This document shows positions 35,511 through 54,269 of a stretch of 64,000 nt of DNA, piece after piece. The DNA lies in assembly GCA_021186555.1 (NCBI GenBank), contig JAJKFL010000003.1:38411908-38475907 (forward strand). The letters are read 5' to 3'. Positions within the stretch are counted from its first letter, which is position 1. Each line of letters begins with the position of its first letter. Source of the DNA: Reticulitermes speratus. Lineage: Eukaryota > Arthropoda > Insecta > Blattodea > Rhinotermitidae. Both the position numbers and the translations under genes were made by a program. Under the pieces are notes generated by a model that had not been told where the DNA came from, did not search any database, and saw only the letters and a program-made list of their open reading frames with translations.

Positions 35511-35514
35511 AAAT

Positions 35515-35725
35515 GCCGATCCAGTGGCCGTGCGGTCTAAGGCGTGGGTCTTCGGCCGCTCGCTTGCTAGGATCGTGGGTTCGAACCCCACCAGGGGCAT
35601 GGATGTTTGTGTTGTGTTGTAAAACGACGGTTGTTGACCGTAAGTGACAAAAAAGGACGAAAAAGGATTACTACAGAACAAAAATGGATCAAAGGGGAAA
35701 ACCCAGGAATTAGTTAAAAAAAAAA
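35515..35725 (+). mobile_element. Family A-beta SINE, complete, inserted in a B box
   Basis: Head GCCGATCCAGTGGCCGTGCG with its own intact B box GGGTTCGAACCCC. The beta body runs GGATGTTTGTGTTGTGTTG, ACGACGGTTGTTGACCGTAA and GGACGAAAAAGGATTACTAC, then a poly(A). This body has no similarity to the alpha body, although the heads are nearly identical. Confidence 0.87.
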
Positions 35726-35858
35726 TCCCACCGGGGGCATGGATGTTTGTTTTGTGTTATACGGTAGTATGGAACATAAGTGACATGAAGGACGAAAGGA
35801 TTTAATACAGTACAAAAATGGATCAAAGGGGAAAAACCCCGGACAGACAAAAAAAAAA
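35726..35858 (+). mobile_element. Family A-beta SINE body lacking its head
   Basis: It starts TCCCACCGGGGGCATGGATG, the bases just after the B-box break, and continues TTTGTTTTGTGTTATACGG with beta-body similarity to a GGATCAAAGGGGAAAAACCC end and poly(A). Its missing head fits loss by recombination between adjacent near-identical heads. Confidence 0.82.
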
Positions 35859-36050
35859 TCCCGCCGGGGGCATGGATGTCTGTCTCTTGTGAGTGTTGTG
35901 TGTTGTCTGGTAGAGTTCTCTGCGACGAGCTGGTCCCTCGTCCAGAGGAGTCCTACGGAGTGTGGTGTGTTCTAAAAAGTGTGATCGTGAAGCCTCGAAA
36001 AATGAGGCGGCCTAGGCCCCCAAGGGGCTGTCGAGGCATTGGAAAAAACA
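35859..36050 (+). mobile_element. Remainder of the outer family A (alpha) SINE
   Basis: TCCCGCCGGGGGCATGGATG, then the alpha body TCTGTCTCTTGTGAGTGTTG through CTGTCGAGGCATTGGAAAAA. It continues the head interrupted at 35510. Confidence 0.87.
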
Positions 36051-36226
36051 ATGTTTGGTGATACGTGGACGTAATTGGGAACATAATGTTAGAATATATT
36101 TAATCATGCAACAAAATCTCCTCATCTACAACTTCGCATCATGTCCCGTTAGCTAGTCAATTTTCACCAAAGTTTTCCGTCAACTTACCTATGGCGAGTG
36201 GGCGCAAGTATTTCTAATACGTAGGA

Positions 36227-36362
36227 AAGACCAGCTAGTTTCCTGGATCAGAGTCCTCCACGAGGAATTCATAGTCATCTTCCAACCCAAGAAATTCCGT
36301 GCCTTTTATGGAATCTGAAGGCCCATTATTGTGTTCACCATAGCCCACGACTTGTCCCTATA
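36227..36362 (-). mobile_element. RTE-like LINE 3' tail fragment
   Basis: On the minus strand it shows the QDRDKSW-like end, a CCTTCAGATTCCATAAAAGG block, AATTTCTTGGG and the CTCTG-TCC 3' terminal region, in the same order as the copies at 28176 and 56672. Confidence 0.6.
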
Positions 36363-36594
36363 CCGTACGAGATACGTACAGTGCACACATACTTTTTTTA
36401 AAATCATTTTTATATTTTCGGCCCCTCTGCGTCTAGATCTTTCATTTAGGTTTTCCGGCAAAAATTTCGTGTGCATGTCTCATATCTACCATTCGTCCTA
36501 CTTCCCCTTCCCATCTAAACTTTTTTTGAGGTGTCCATTCTTCTGGGATATTGCGTTGCGTCACTGGGTGATTGGTGTTTGAGGTTTCGGAGCA

Positions 36595-36745
36595 GCGTCC
36601 GATTCAGTAGATACCGGGGTTCTTCCTCCGGGGGTAAAGCGGCCGGTGCGTGAAGTTGACTATTCACGTCCATCTAGCGCCGAAGCTAAAAAAGAGTAGA
36701 GCTATACCTCTGTTCCTCATATATGCCTGCGTGGCGTGGACGGGA
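36595..36745 (+). mobile_element. Family D SINE 3' part
   Basis: GATACCGGGGTTCTTCCTCC, GCGGCCGGTGCGTGAAGTTG, CCATCTAGCGCCGAAGC and AGAGCTATACCTCTGTTCC. It lies about 240 bp upstream of CAPSL exon 1. Confidence 0.65.
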
Positions 36746-36987
36746 CAGTTTTGCTAGTTTACGCTGTGACTGAAACTGTGGGCATCAATCAGCCAGGGAC
36801 GTGACGCAGTATCACACAAGAACGCAGACCTTAATTGCACCGCTAAGGAAGTCTAAACTCTTATATTTCTTGATCTGATAATTCTGCTTTGAATTACAAA
36901 CTGCGAAGAGCATCTGTTTATGAACAAAAGCGGAAGTGAATGACGTATTGCTCCTTCAAATACATAGACTTTTTGCGTATTTCAGGG

Positions 36988-43881
<6,894 letters not shown>

Positions 43882-44329
43882 CAATCACGTGCAGCGTCGT
43901 GAGTCAGCAGCACGTGTGGAGGGACATGACCCAGCGGGCAGCACTACCGGAATACGTTATGACGTCGGCAAAGGAAGTACTGGAACAAAGCTTAGCAGCA
44001 TCTAGCACTCCGACCAGTCACCTGCTTTGCGTTATACTTCGAAATACTTGATTTAATTTCCTCGTCACATACCAAGGGAGAAACCATCGTTTGAATTCAG
44101 ACATCAAAAACTGGTGGAGCAGAAATATGATTGCGCCACTTTTCAACTTGCACAATCCCATTTTTGTGTGAGCTGTATATGCCTAACCCCGCCGAGTCCT
44201 GTGTATTTTTACACGACGCCCTATCAAGGCCATTGTTTAATTTAAAGACTTTCGGACTGGGTTCCATATCGGACTACAGTTGCCCGAATTTAAGACTGTC
44301 CGAAAAGGGAACACTTTTAACCCTCTGAA

Positions 44330-44600
44330 GCTTGAAAGAAGCCAACAAAAGTACTTTCCTTTCTTGATGCTCCCCGATTTTCGAAAGAGCTTCAATTTTG
44401 TATGAATTTCCCCAGGTTCACTCGTTTTTCATTCTGTTTAAGAGTACTTTTGAAGATGAGTATGTAGCACTGGTGGAATGATACTGACAGAGGGAAACCG
44501 AAGTACTCGGACAAAAACGTGTCCCAGTGCTACTTTTCCATCCCTAATACTACATGGATTGGCTCGAGCTCGAACCCGGGTCACAGTAGCGAGAGGCTAG
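44330..44600 (-). mobile_element. Family B SINE, decayed, variant tail
   Basis: Body block CACTGGTGGAATGATACTGA and B box CTCGAACCCGGG read on +. The tail AAAAGTACTTTCCTTTCTTG, followed by ATGCTCCCCGATTTTCGAAA, matches the reverse of the tail at 55387-55530 rather than the CTGCTGCGGGG tail of other B copies. Confidence 0.65.
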
Positions 44601-46131
44601 CTCTTGAAATATGAACTGCAGCAACATTATACCAAATTTCAGTTCGTACCTCCCAGAGAACATAGCCGCCGCCGTTACAAAGACCAAATTGTGAAAGCTG
44701 GGTAGAGAAATAATTCAGGTTTATTTCAAGAATCAAATGAAACCCCTATATTCAGCCTGTGACCAGAATTCAGAATGGTTTAAAGTGAAAGCTTTTGGAA
44801 GTGAAGTTAAATTGCATTTTTGTAAACATTTTAATTTAATGTCTGGAATCAAGATTATCCGGAATGTAATTCGTAGAATGACGATTGATTTGGCAGAAGA
44901 TCTGAAAGAGTTAGAGGCGTTCATATAACAACCTGTTGCTGGAGTTTAAAATATGTAACTGGAGTGTTGCTTGTCTCTGTCAAGGTTTCCTAGGGATCCG
45001 TGATGGGCTGATGTTAATGATCAGTAAATATTTAACAAAATACTGAAGATTATTTGGGTAGAGAAAGGTAACAGTGCAGATTATTTTGGGTAAACATTAT
45101 GACCAAACGTTTATATGTCACATTAACAAACGCTTGAATAATCGTAATAAAAGAAGCTGATATTCTTAACAACTGTTAAAGGCAACAGAGAGAGCTCAGG
45201 TTTCAGAGATTTGTAATAATCAGCTTTTATTTCTTGTGATAAAATCCATGTCGAAACAAACGCAAAGAAAAATATATTTTAAAATCGTAAATCAATATAT
45301 ACCTGATTCATTCGAGTGGTTTCAAGGTCCCCTGTTTTGTACAATTAACTTTGTTCCTTCCGACTAATCTTATGAGAAACTTAGGGTGTGCTCATGACTT
45401 TACGGGGATAGCATTATGAATTATGAGTTATACATAAACGGACAAACGAACTGTCAACCTTTCTAGCTTTTTCTTATGCATGTCTACTTTTTAACATTTG
45501 AATTTGTCTTTGTGCATGGTACTAATTTCACATATGTGTGTGCATTTTTTAATTATTCGTCATGTAATTTATGTTTTAAATTTTCGTAGGCAGTGAATAT
45601 GAAGCAGTTGTGTATACGAAGCACATGATAATTTACAAATGTGTCGATGAAAATCCAATTGAAGAATTTGGTGAAATGTTGAAAGAAGTATTATGGAATA
45701 TATTTAATTATTTTTTGGGAGGGTTTAAGGAATTGCTACAAGTGTTCGTGACAGTTGGGGAGAGTAGCTTAGATTACCTTATTTCATGTAGTATGACCGG
45801 CAGATCAGAAGCCTGAATTGGACAGTGCCCAATATCGTCTTCTGTAAAATTAAAATTATACTAGATTCGACCAGGTGCCATTAATTAATTTCACAGTAGG
45901 TTCCTGAGATTCCAGTTGATACTTAGCAGAAACTACAAGCATTATGAAAGGTGCAAGATTGTGGCACTTCTGTTTCTGCGATTTTGAAAATCAAAGCGGA
46001 CACTCTTAATCTAAGTACGAATTTGAAACTCCAAATAAATAAATAAATGTGTCACTATAATGCATTAAATCATTCTGTAACCCGAAAAAAATATACTTTT
46101 ATTCTGAGGCTTGTGTAATGTTTAGTTGTGT
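44601..46131. other. Region downstream of CAPSL, no gene recognised
   Basis: Frames at 44737-44928 and 45610-45816 are open but lack recognisable domains or splice context. Part may be CAPSL 3' UTR. Confidence 0.45.
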
Positions 46132-46139
46132 CCATTAAA

Positions 46140-46304
46140 CAGGGGTGCACAAATCTCAAGCGCCAGGTCGCCCTGACAACTAAATTATTTACGGTGGCTT
46201 CTAATATTTTTGGGTCCCCCGTAAGGAACTTACTTAATGTCACTCTTCTGGTGCCTTTAATTTTCAGGTGGCTTCAAGGTTGTAGGAAAATTTGTGAACC
46301 CCTG
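46140..46304. mobile_element. 165-bp hAT-like MITE
   Basis: TIRs CAGGGGTGCACAAAT and ATTTGTGAACCCCTG (one mismatch in 15). Candidate 8-bp duplications CCATTAAA / CCTTAAAA match at 6 of 8. No coding capacity. Confidence 0.78.
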
Positions 46305-47059
46305 CCTTAAAATGCCTTACTTGCGCAGTTTGTTGTATTTACTTACCAAGTTTTTAATTTAAAGCAGAAAAGGTAAAATATGCTTGCAAATTTTTTAGAT
46401 AATATGAAAGTAATTGTGACAGGTGTGGTGAGGAATAAAGGTTCACAGAAGAAAAATATAATTTAATTTAATGTGGAAATGTCACATTCATTTAGCTTGT
46501 TCTAGGAATACTTTTATCAACCTTGATTGGTTCTGCAATTGTGTGCAGTAAGGATGCAAATTGCGAGTGAGTTATTTACGAGAGGAAGTTTTTTTGATTG
46601 TCAATTAGCATTTCATTTAAGACTGCGACTACAGGCTACACGTGGCAAAATAACATTTAGTAAACCTGTGAGTTTGAACGTTTCATGATCGTTCGGTAAA
46701 GTAGCAGCAGGTTTTCAGAGAATTGTCCCACTCTGTCTCACAATGTGCAGTACTATTACAGTAGCTAAACTCCTCTGATTATCTCTGAGCAACTTGGCTC
46801 AAGTGGTGGATTTCAAATAGACTTATGATAGTTTAAATAGAAATGAACTTTTGAGATAAATTACTCTGAAAAACCTACCAAGTTAGTAAAATTGGTATCA
46901 TCAATAATGGAAGAAACAAAGACGTGATTTAAGATATGGAGTGATTTGACAGACCACTTTGAAGTTAACAGGGAACTGAAACTAGAAGTTTGATATAACC
47001 TTAGAATATGCTATAAAACAGTTAGTTATCAGTAGATATAAATTCATCACTCAATAAGA

Positions 47060-47400
47060 AATCAGGTCAAATAGTTGCAAGAAGCAAGAAAGAAAGAAAG
47101 TATGGCACGTATAAGGGAGGAGATAAGTGTATACAGGGTTTTAGTGGGGAATCCTGACGGAAAGGGATCGTTTACAAGACCTAGTCGTAGATGGCATAAT
47201 AATATGAGAGTAGATCTTAAAGAAGTGGATGGGAAGGCGTGTACCGGATTTATCTGGGTCAGGATAGGGACAAGTGACGAGCTCTTGTGTCACGGTAATT
47301 AACCTTCGAGTTCCATACAATGCGAGGAATTTTTTTGCCTAAGAGTAGATGAGAAACTACCAGCTACTCAAGAATAACTCTTCTGCATTGAGTTAGTGAG
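47060..47400 (+). mobile_element. RTE-like LINE tail fragment
   Basis: The open frame 47075-47302 reads EISVYRVLVGNPDGKGSF, SRRWHNNMRVDLKEVDGKA and FIWVRIGTSDELL, the conserved C terminus of this LINE group. The 3' UTR block CGAGTTCCATACAATGCGAG follows. The frame is open for 75 codons but has no start context and is not a host gene. Confidence 0.7.
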
Positions 47401-47764
47401 CCGTAATTGGTAGATCATTTTATGCATAGTGAATTCCAAAGATGATATAGCGCTTTATGCACTTTTCTTTGTTTCTTTCTGTGGGTGTAGCCATGTTTTG
47501 TATTTATGCCGCTCAAACAGGTTTCCTCTGTACGTCATATTCCTTACTGGCCACTGGTCACAGCAGGTGTCACAATGACGTTTATGCATTGTCAGCGTAT
47601 TTGCAAGTTTTCAGATTCTCAAAGACTTCTTGGATGTCAACAGTTACGCATGTTTCGTAACCATGTCACTCGACTACAGACAACAAGACTTGGATATTTG
47701 CCAGCATATTTAAGTAAAATGTCATCACCACTGATAACTTTACATGAATTATATCGCACTATAA

Positions 47765-48279
47765 CGATGCAGGCAACGTACGTATAACGTAACACTGAGG
47801 TGCGTTCGCGTAACCACTTTTGCAGTGGAAAAGCAGTATTACATATTCTGAGTGTGTGTCTGTAGCCTTAGTTATTCAGAAGGCAAAGCGCATGCTCCGT
47901 GTTATATTGTCATCTGTGGTCTGTCTGCCTCTACCATATTTTTCCACATTATCTCATAAACGGCACGATTTTCGGAAAAAGTTACTGAAAATAAAAATGT
48001 GTGTTTGGATTTTCTCTAAAACTTTTGTCTGAAACATTTCTAATTCTAAGAAGAATTCAGCAAGATACTATCAGAAATGAACATAGGTCTTCATATTAAG
48101 TGCCCGTTATTTTCGTCAGCTTTTAACGAAAATTGATTTTTCGACATATTTTCGAAAAATAATATCAAATTTCATGAAAATCCGTCCAGTGGGAGCAGAT
48201 TTTTCCATGCGTACGGACGGACAGACAGACATGACGAAGTTTATAGTCGCTTTTCACAATTTGGGAAGGCGCCTAAAAA
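47765..48279 (+). repeat. ~500-bp interspersed repeat, family H
   Basis: AGGCAACGTACGTATAACG start, CTGAGTGTGTGTCTGTAGCC, TTTCATGAAAATCCGTCCAG, GGACGGACAGACAGACATGA and end GGGAAGGCGCCTAAAAAA. Confidence 0.78.
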
Positions 48280-48763
48280 ACGAAGTGAATACGCACAAAT
48301 GCCTGCATCTGAGAGACACAAAATTACCTGTAGACAATAAAACCAAGTTTATTGCAAGGCGTTCAAGTTCCTTCATTTCAAATATACCACTGTGCTGGTG
48401 GTGTTAGTATTTGTTATGCTGAAGATTCTAGTGTTCTGGCCGTGTATACTGGTACACTGTTTATATCGGTACCAACATGACGGAGGAGGTTCTTCGGAGT
48501 AGTACAAGAAGAGTCCAAGCGAAATCTTTCCCTGTACTACTCACTACACTAAGGATAGAAGTAGCAAGCGTCTCTGATATACTGATACCCGCATACCAAT
48601 CTACACGGCGTCATGTTCCAAGATATTGGAAGCATGAGAACCATTGTGAGAACCTCAGCTCAAGTATTTATTAAATTAATGGCTTAAAAATTGTTCCCAT
48701 GGAACAAACTAAAAGAAGGATGGGCAGCAGTGAAGATCCTTTTGGTATGTTCACTTTCTGGGC

Positions 48764-49035
48764 CTGGTTAGCGTAGTCAGTTTAGTGACTACGCTACGGG
48801 ACAGACACCCGAGGAACTGTTGTTTGATTCCTCGCATGGGGCAAGAGATCTTTCTCTTCTGCAAAGCGTCTAAACTGTCTCTGAAGCCCGCCCAATTTCC
48901 TGTTTAATGGATACTGGGAACTCTTTCCCATGGGGTTAAAGCGGTCGGGGAGTGAAGCTGACCACCATCTGGCGCCGAGTTTAAGCATGCGTGGGCTATA
49001 CCTCAACTTCACCACGTCTTCACGGTGTGCACAGG
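48764..49035 (+). mobile_element. Family D tRNA-derived SINE
   Basis: Head CTGGTTAGCGTAGTCAGTTT, B-box-like TTGTTTGATTCCTCGC, then CTCTTCTGCAAAGCGTCTAA, GCGGTCGGGGAGTGAAGCTG, CCATCTGGCGCCGAG and GGGCTATACCTCAACTTC. Confidence 0.7.
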
Positions 49036-49341
49036 GACAACTTAACCATTTTATGCGTAGCTCCAAAGACGCAGTATGTTTGTCATGCACAATTTTTGCC
49101 TGAGGAGATTCCAACCGTACAGTGTACAATGATGCAGCAAGAAGCTGTAAGTACAAAATTGAGTGTACTCAGCACTTAAGTGATTTATTTTTTATCCTTT
49201 CAAATGCTCGCTTTCACCTTCATATCTGAATGTCCTTTATTTTTCACCGGTTAAAAACAAAGCCATAAATCAACTTTGCTAACAAAAAGCAGTCGTATAA
49301 AGAGTCATTATATTAAAACGCAACTTCAACATCTCCAACAC

Positions 49342-49600
49342 CAATGGAGGCTGCTACAAGCTGGACAGCCGAGGAACTGCTTTTCGGTTTACGACAACGG
49401 CAAAATATACTTCTCTTCTCCAAAGGGTTTAGACTGGCTCCGGGACCCACCTACCCTTCTATTAAATGGATTCCGGGGTTTTCCGGGATAAAGCGGCCGA
49501 GGCGTGAAGCTGACCACCCATTTCCGTATAGCTTTGAGTTTATGAATGCAAGGAACTATAGGTCCACTCCCCCTATACACCTTCATGGTGTGCGTATGGA
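49342..49600 (+). mobile_element. Family D SINE, degraded head
   Basis: TTCTCTTCTCCAAAGGGTTT, ATGGATTCCGGGGTTTTCC, AAGCGGCCGAGGCGTGAAGC and CCCCTATACACCTTCATGG follow D-family order. The B box is no longer recognisable. Confidence 0.62.
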
Positions 49601-49984
49601 CTTTACATTTTGGGTAATTTATAAACAGTAGTGTCATTTTTAGCCAGCTCGTTTTACTTAGCTGGATTTACTTAGCAAGTACGGAAAATTTACGCTACCA
49701 AAATCCGAATGTAACAGCCGATAAATCTTTTATAGTAATTTCTATCACTTTCTTCCAGCCAAAATCAGCTCTTGGTGCTCGTTTATCACAAAATAGACGC
49801 AGCCTGTACTAAATTTATTCTTATCCGCAAGTATGATTTTTTAAAATAGAGTAAAACTTCATATGGTGCCACTGTTTCTTCACTGCAATTTGAGGTGATG
49901 TATCGAGAGTGACCATATATCTAGCGTGGCGTTAAATCGTAACAGTCTGAAATGGGAAATTTCTGTTAATATACTTCCATGGGC

Positions 49985-50038
49985 GCTAAGCGGGAGTGCC
50001 GCCATATGAGGGGGTGCCGCTATATCGGGGTCTGACTG
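49985..50038. mobile_element. Pogo-like terminus fragment
   Basis: CGCTAAGCGGGAGTGCC, GGGGGTGCCGCTATATCGGG and GTCTGACTG followed by TA resemble a pogo/Tigger right end. No left end is recognised upstream. Confidence 0.4.
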
Positions 50039-50589
50039 TAATTATAACACGGTTTTTGATTGAGTGTAAATTATTTAAAAATGAAATGGACTTAAAATGC
50101 AAACATGCTGTAGTAGAAAAACCAAAATACCAAGTTACGCTGTAATCAGGGAGACGAAATAAAAAACCGACATATTCGCGAGCTGTTATCCCAGGTCCTG
50201 CTTTCATGTGTGTTTCAAAATTTCTCGACAGACTGGTATGGTCGCATTAGACCATTAGGGCTGCCAGCTGTGGTTCAGGATTAAGTACGAAAGTCACACG
50301 TACAAGTATCACGAGTAAAGGTTTGAAAACCAATCAGCGCAAAGCGACAGAGGAAATAAGAAAAATCGGAAGGATGCATCGGTCTGGATTCGAATAGGGC
50401 ATATTCTTAATACGAAGAATTTGTAAATACTACATGCTGATTCAGTACAATATCTTCGAATGATGTAATGTGACATGATGGTATTATATGTATATAAAGA
50501 CTGCCTAACAATGTTTATGCAGAATTTAGACACGTAAATGCATGTTTAAGCCCTTGATATTTGCATTGTAAACATCATTAAAGAGGTGG

Positions 50590-50850
50590 GCCGGTATAGC
50601 ATCATCGATATATTGACTAGGCTACGGCATGGAGGACCGAGGAATCGTGTTTCGATTCCCGACATGGCAAGACATTTTTCTCTGCTCCAAATAGTCCACC
50701 CATTCTCTTATTTGATGGGTACCGGGGATCCTTTCCTGGGGACAAAGTGGCCGAGGCGTGAGGATGACCACTCACACCATCTGGTGTCGAGGTTAAGAAA
50801 GAGTGGAGCTATACTTCCAACTCCCACGTTTGTCCTCATGGCGCCCACAG
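50590..50850 (+). mobile_element. Family D tRNA-derived SINE
   Basis: GGGCCGGTATAGCATCATCG head, B box GTGTTTCGATTCCCGACATG, then TTGATGGGTACCGGGGATCC, AAAGTGGCCGAGGCGTGAGG and TGGAGCTATACTTCCAACTC. Confidence 0.7.
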
Positions 50851-51519
50851 AGTAAGTTTATCTCAGTCTTAATATCAAAAATATAACCTACTGGGGAGCG
50901 ATTCGGTTTTGGGCGTCTTGTTAGAGTTTTTCGTCTCGTAATCCCACAGTTGTGCAGTATACCTAACCTTCAAAAGTTTCCCTTCATGGAACAGAAGAAC
51001 ATTCTTTTATAATGGCTTACACATTTCATATAACATGTGAATATCTGCTGTCAATATTATTGGTAATCTTGAAATACAATTTACGAAGGGGGATAGAAGA
51101 AAATACGCCTGAATGAGCGAGGATTTCATTAAGCTCTTCGGTCCAGTAAATGCAGTGTCTGTGCGAGCGGCTGATGTAAACATGGTGAAAACACCTTGTT
51201 TAGTGAACCATAACTCTTGCGGAACTTTGCTCTGATACCTGTTGTATTTTGTTGGAGGGAGGTGGCGGGACAAGTGGAGCCGTGGTTGAAAACCTGTATA
51301 TGTCCTATGCCCAATAACGTCCACTTCACTGTTTAAATGAAACAGTTGACTGAACGTAATTCTTTCGCTTGCTAGTGTCTTTCATTAGCTGCTTGACGTC
51401 ACAAATATGTATTGTCACACAAAGGGAAACTTTTCCTTTCTGTGGTCGCCGTATCGTTACACTGCATCAGTCATTATACCTGTTGCACACAACAGACTCA
51501 ACATTTGTAAACTCAATTG

Positions 51520-52356
51520 TATTGTTTCTCAATATTTTTGCTCCCGCGGACCCCCTAGGCAAATTTCACGTTAGCATTTAAAACAGAATACTTAAACAAA
51601 TACGGAACATACTTAAAATGACAAACATTCATGAAGTCAATGTAAAAATTTATTACAACAGGAAATTGTCCATGAGCAACGACAACACAACTACACGCAT
51701 CCCTCTGCATAGAGCGGACGCTCCATTTAGAAAGATTCGATTTCACGAGGAAAAATAATTTATCAGCACCCTTTGGCCAACAACGAAAAAATTTGCGTGA
51801 CTGCGGACAAAGTGATTCAAAATCCAAACAAGCGCAAAGAATATTCGTTTAATGTTTTATTGAAGAATTGTTTTATGTGTGCCTGGTTGAGCTGTTTGCT
51901 GTTCTGTTCTTAAAATAATGCTACAAATAATTACGAAACAGATAACAGTAGCTTGGGAAGCAAAATACCTGTTCGTCATCATGTATAGTACAATATTTTA
52001 CACCTATAAATACGAAATTAATATTGTTTATGACAAATATCACTATTGTCGTTAGGATCTCTTGGTTTCAGTAATTATTTTATACTTCATTATATTCTGG
52101 GGGAAAATGTGTGACTTATTTGCACTCGGGAACCAGTCATGATGTTTCCCATTTAAATTAATTGTAATTTAATTTTCGATTCACGAATTTTCACCTAACG
52201 GAGAGTTTTCAAAGAACCAATTACTTTCTTAAAACGAGGGATGCCAGTAATATTAGGGAAAACCTAATGGGCAAAAACACATTGTTCTACTGAGTTGAAT
52301 CTTCTCCATTTACGGATGCCTTAGGCATATCTCGCAGACCCTCGGATGAGAAACGC
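51520..52356. mobile_element. Possible hAT-like element
   Basis: Left TGTTTCTCAATATTTTTGC and CTCCCGCGGACCCCC face right CTCGCAGACCCTCGG and GATGAGAAACGCTG, in inverted orientation. This resembles the CAGxGTTTCTCA terminus of hAT/Charlie-type elements. The interior is AT-rich and non-coding. Confidence 0.45.
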
Positions 52357-52489
52357 TGTTATGCTGTACTTTGTACCACATGAGCTACATGGCCAGCCAT
52401 GATATTTATTCAATACCTACTTCAATTCATTTCATGTTTTATACGAGCTGACTCAACAGCCTAAACTAACAAATGACCTACACAAGGTT

Positions 52490-52615
52490 TCTCCTGCGAG
52501 ACTTCAAATTCTCTGAGCGATGGTGATGAAGATTCAAGTTTCCTTCGTGAACTGTGTGACACTGAAGAAGGAGGCACTAAGCTCCTACGGAACTTCAGTA
52601 ACATTTACCGGTTGA
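52490..52615. repeat. Repeat shared with 21476-21605
   Basis: Same 5' block as the 21476 copy. Plus-strand ACACTGAAGAAGGAGGCACT, then AAGCTCCTACGGAACTTC, resembles a decayed hammerhead core. Confidence 0.48.
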
Positions 52616-54018
52616 CAGGAAATAATTTCCTAGAAAACTTGAATCTTCAAGGTTTCTTGACCAGTAGAATCTTGCATTAACTCATTCTTTTACTTGCACA
52701 TTTCCGTCAACACAATCTTCCTTCAAACGTCAGGAGTTCTGTGTGTTCATAAGAACAATAGCCTTGCTCAACATAGAACTCATTACCCACTGCAGTTCTC
52801 TTTGTTACTGCCGCATAATATCCTGTAGGCTCAATAATATCCAATAGAAATGCTTATGTAAGCAGGATCAATTTGTCAAGAGGTTCCAAGCAGCGGTGGA
52901 AATGGCTGTCAAGGTCAGTAAACAATCTATAACACGAGGCCCGGAAAGCACGACCCTTGTTATTAGAGATAAAGAGGCGAGCTTTCTAGTGGACTGAAAT
53001 TTGAGCAGTTGCTTCGGTGATTACTCGCGTGATGGTTTGCTTGGACGGACATTTTTTTTCTGGGTCATCAAAACACAATGATCAACTGTTTGCAATGTAA
53101 GCCAGTGTAAATATTTTACTCGATACTGCAAACACCGATTGCTATAAAAAAGAAGAAATTTAGACAAATCTCGACCACTGAGCAAAAAAAAAAAGTATTT
53201 ATCACCGTACGAAATTTACGTGTCCAGTTATTGTCAACTTGTGTTTAATAAAAATCTCTCTTTAGTTTTAAAAGTTTTGTGGAGAATATTAAAACGTCGG
53301 CACAAACACGCCGACATTACGAATAATTTCTCAAACACTACGGAAGCATGGCAAGAATGATTTATTTTGCAGCTACTATATTAATTAGATCAGTTGAATG
53401 CAGTTTTTTTTTTAAATTATGGCGATGCGGACATGCTTGTAAAGCCGATTCAGCCAGACTGGTTCAGTGTTTAAGGAGGGCTTACGCAGCATCGTTTAAC
53501 GACGACCCTGTAGATCTGTGTATCTCAAGCGGGTTCCTTCTGTATTCTGATCCTAGAGTAGTGTATTTTCTTTCATAAGCTGAGAATTAACGGTTAAAAT
53601 AGCCGATGTAATTCTGTAAATTGGGAAAAATTTCAGTGGGCATTCGTTTTAAGGACAGCGTAAAGGCGTCCATTTTTGGTCATTATTTAATCTGTTGTAT
53701 TTACTTTTGTTTAAAAGCGCTTTCAATATCAGACGCTATGCAGCGTCGAATGATGCAACGAAGGGTGAATAATACAATGTGAAAGACGTGGAATGAAGCG
53801 GTCGTGGCCTAATTTGAGATATTATCCCAGAATTTACCTGGAGGGAATGCGAAAAACCACAAAATACCTCAGTCAGGATAGTCGTTGTCTGGGTCGAATT
53901 TTGAACACGGGACCTTCCAGATATGAAAACCCACTCGACGGTGACGTTCCTTGATACTGTATTTGAAACACTGTCATGTCCCTTCCACCAGCTCTGATGC
54001 AAACGTCGTAGGTACCTG
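52616..54018. other. No gene recognised
   Basis: Anonymous sequence. The 76-codon frame at 53348 shows no domain. Confidence 0.5.
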
Positions 54019-54269
54019 CAGTGGCATAGTTATAGGGGGGGGGGGGGGGTGACTGATGCCTCTTCCACGGGCGACCGGGTGCAATGGGCGACAAAATGAG
54101 TAGTTTAAATGAAAAACATTACATCTTCTACGCTCAAAAAACTTTAAATTATTGTGCCAAATAAAAAATAATTCAATAAATGGTTCTGATTTCTTTAATT
54201 AATAATTTCTATTAGTGGTTGCCATTGTGATTACTCGCCCCGGGTGCCAGAAACCTAGCTACGACACTG
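54019..54269 (+). mobile_element. hAT-like MITE, CAGTGGCGTAGC family
   Basis: CAGTGGCATAGTTATAGG start, a G run at 54034-54051, TTACTCGCCCCGGGTGCCAG, and end AAACCTAGCTACGACACTG. Confidence 0.78.

Noticed and set aside
36940..36987. Longer CAPSL N terminus starting at 36940
   Set aside because: The extra residues ([15 protein letters not shown]) have no family similarity and end in a textbook splice acceptor, so this is intron or untranslated sequence.
45610..45816. Small gene downstream of CAPSL
   Set aside because: A 68-codon frame in AT-rich DNA with no domain, splice sites or repeat in family terms. Chance frame more likely.
47075..47302. 75-codon frame as a host gene
   Set aside because: It is the C-terminal tail of an RTE-like LINE, with its 3' UTR following.
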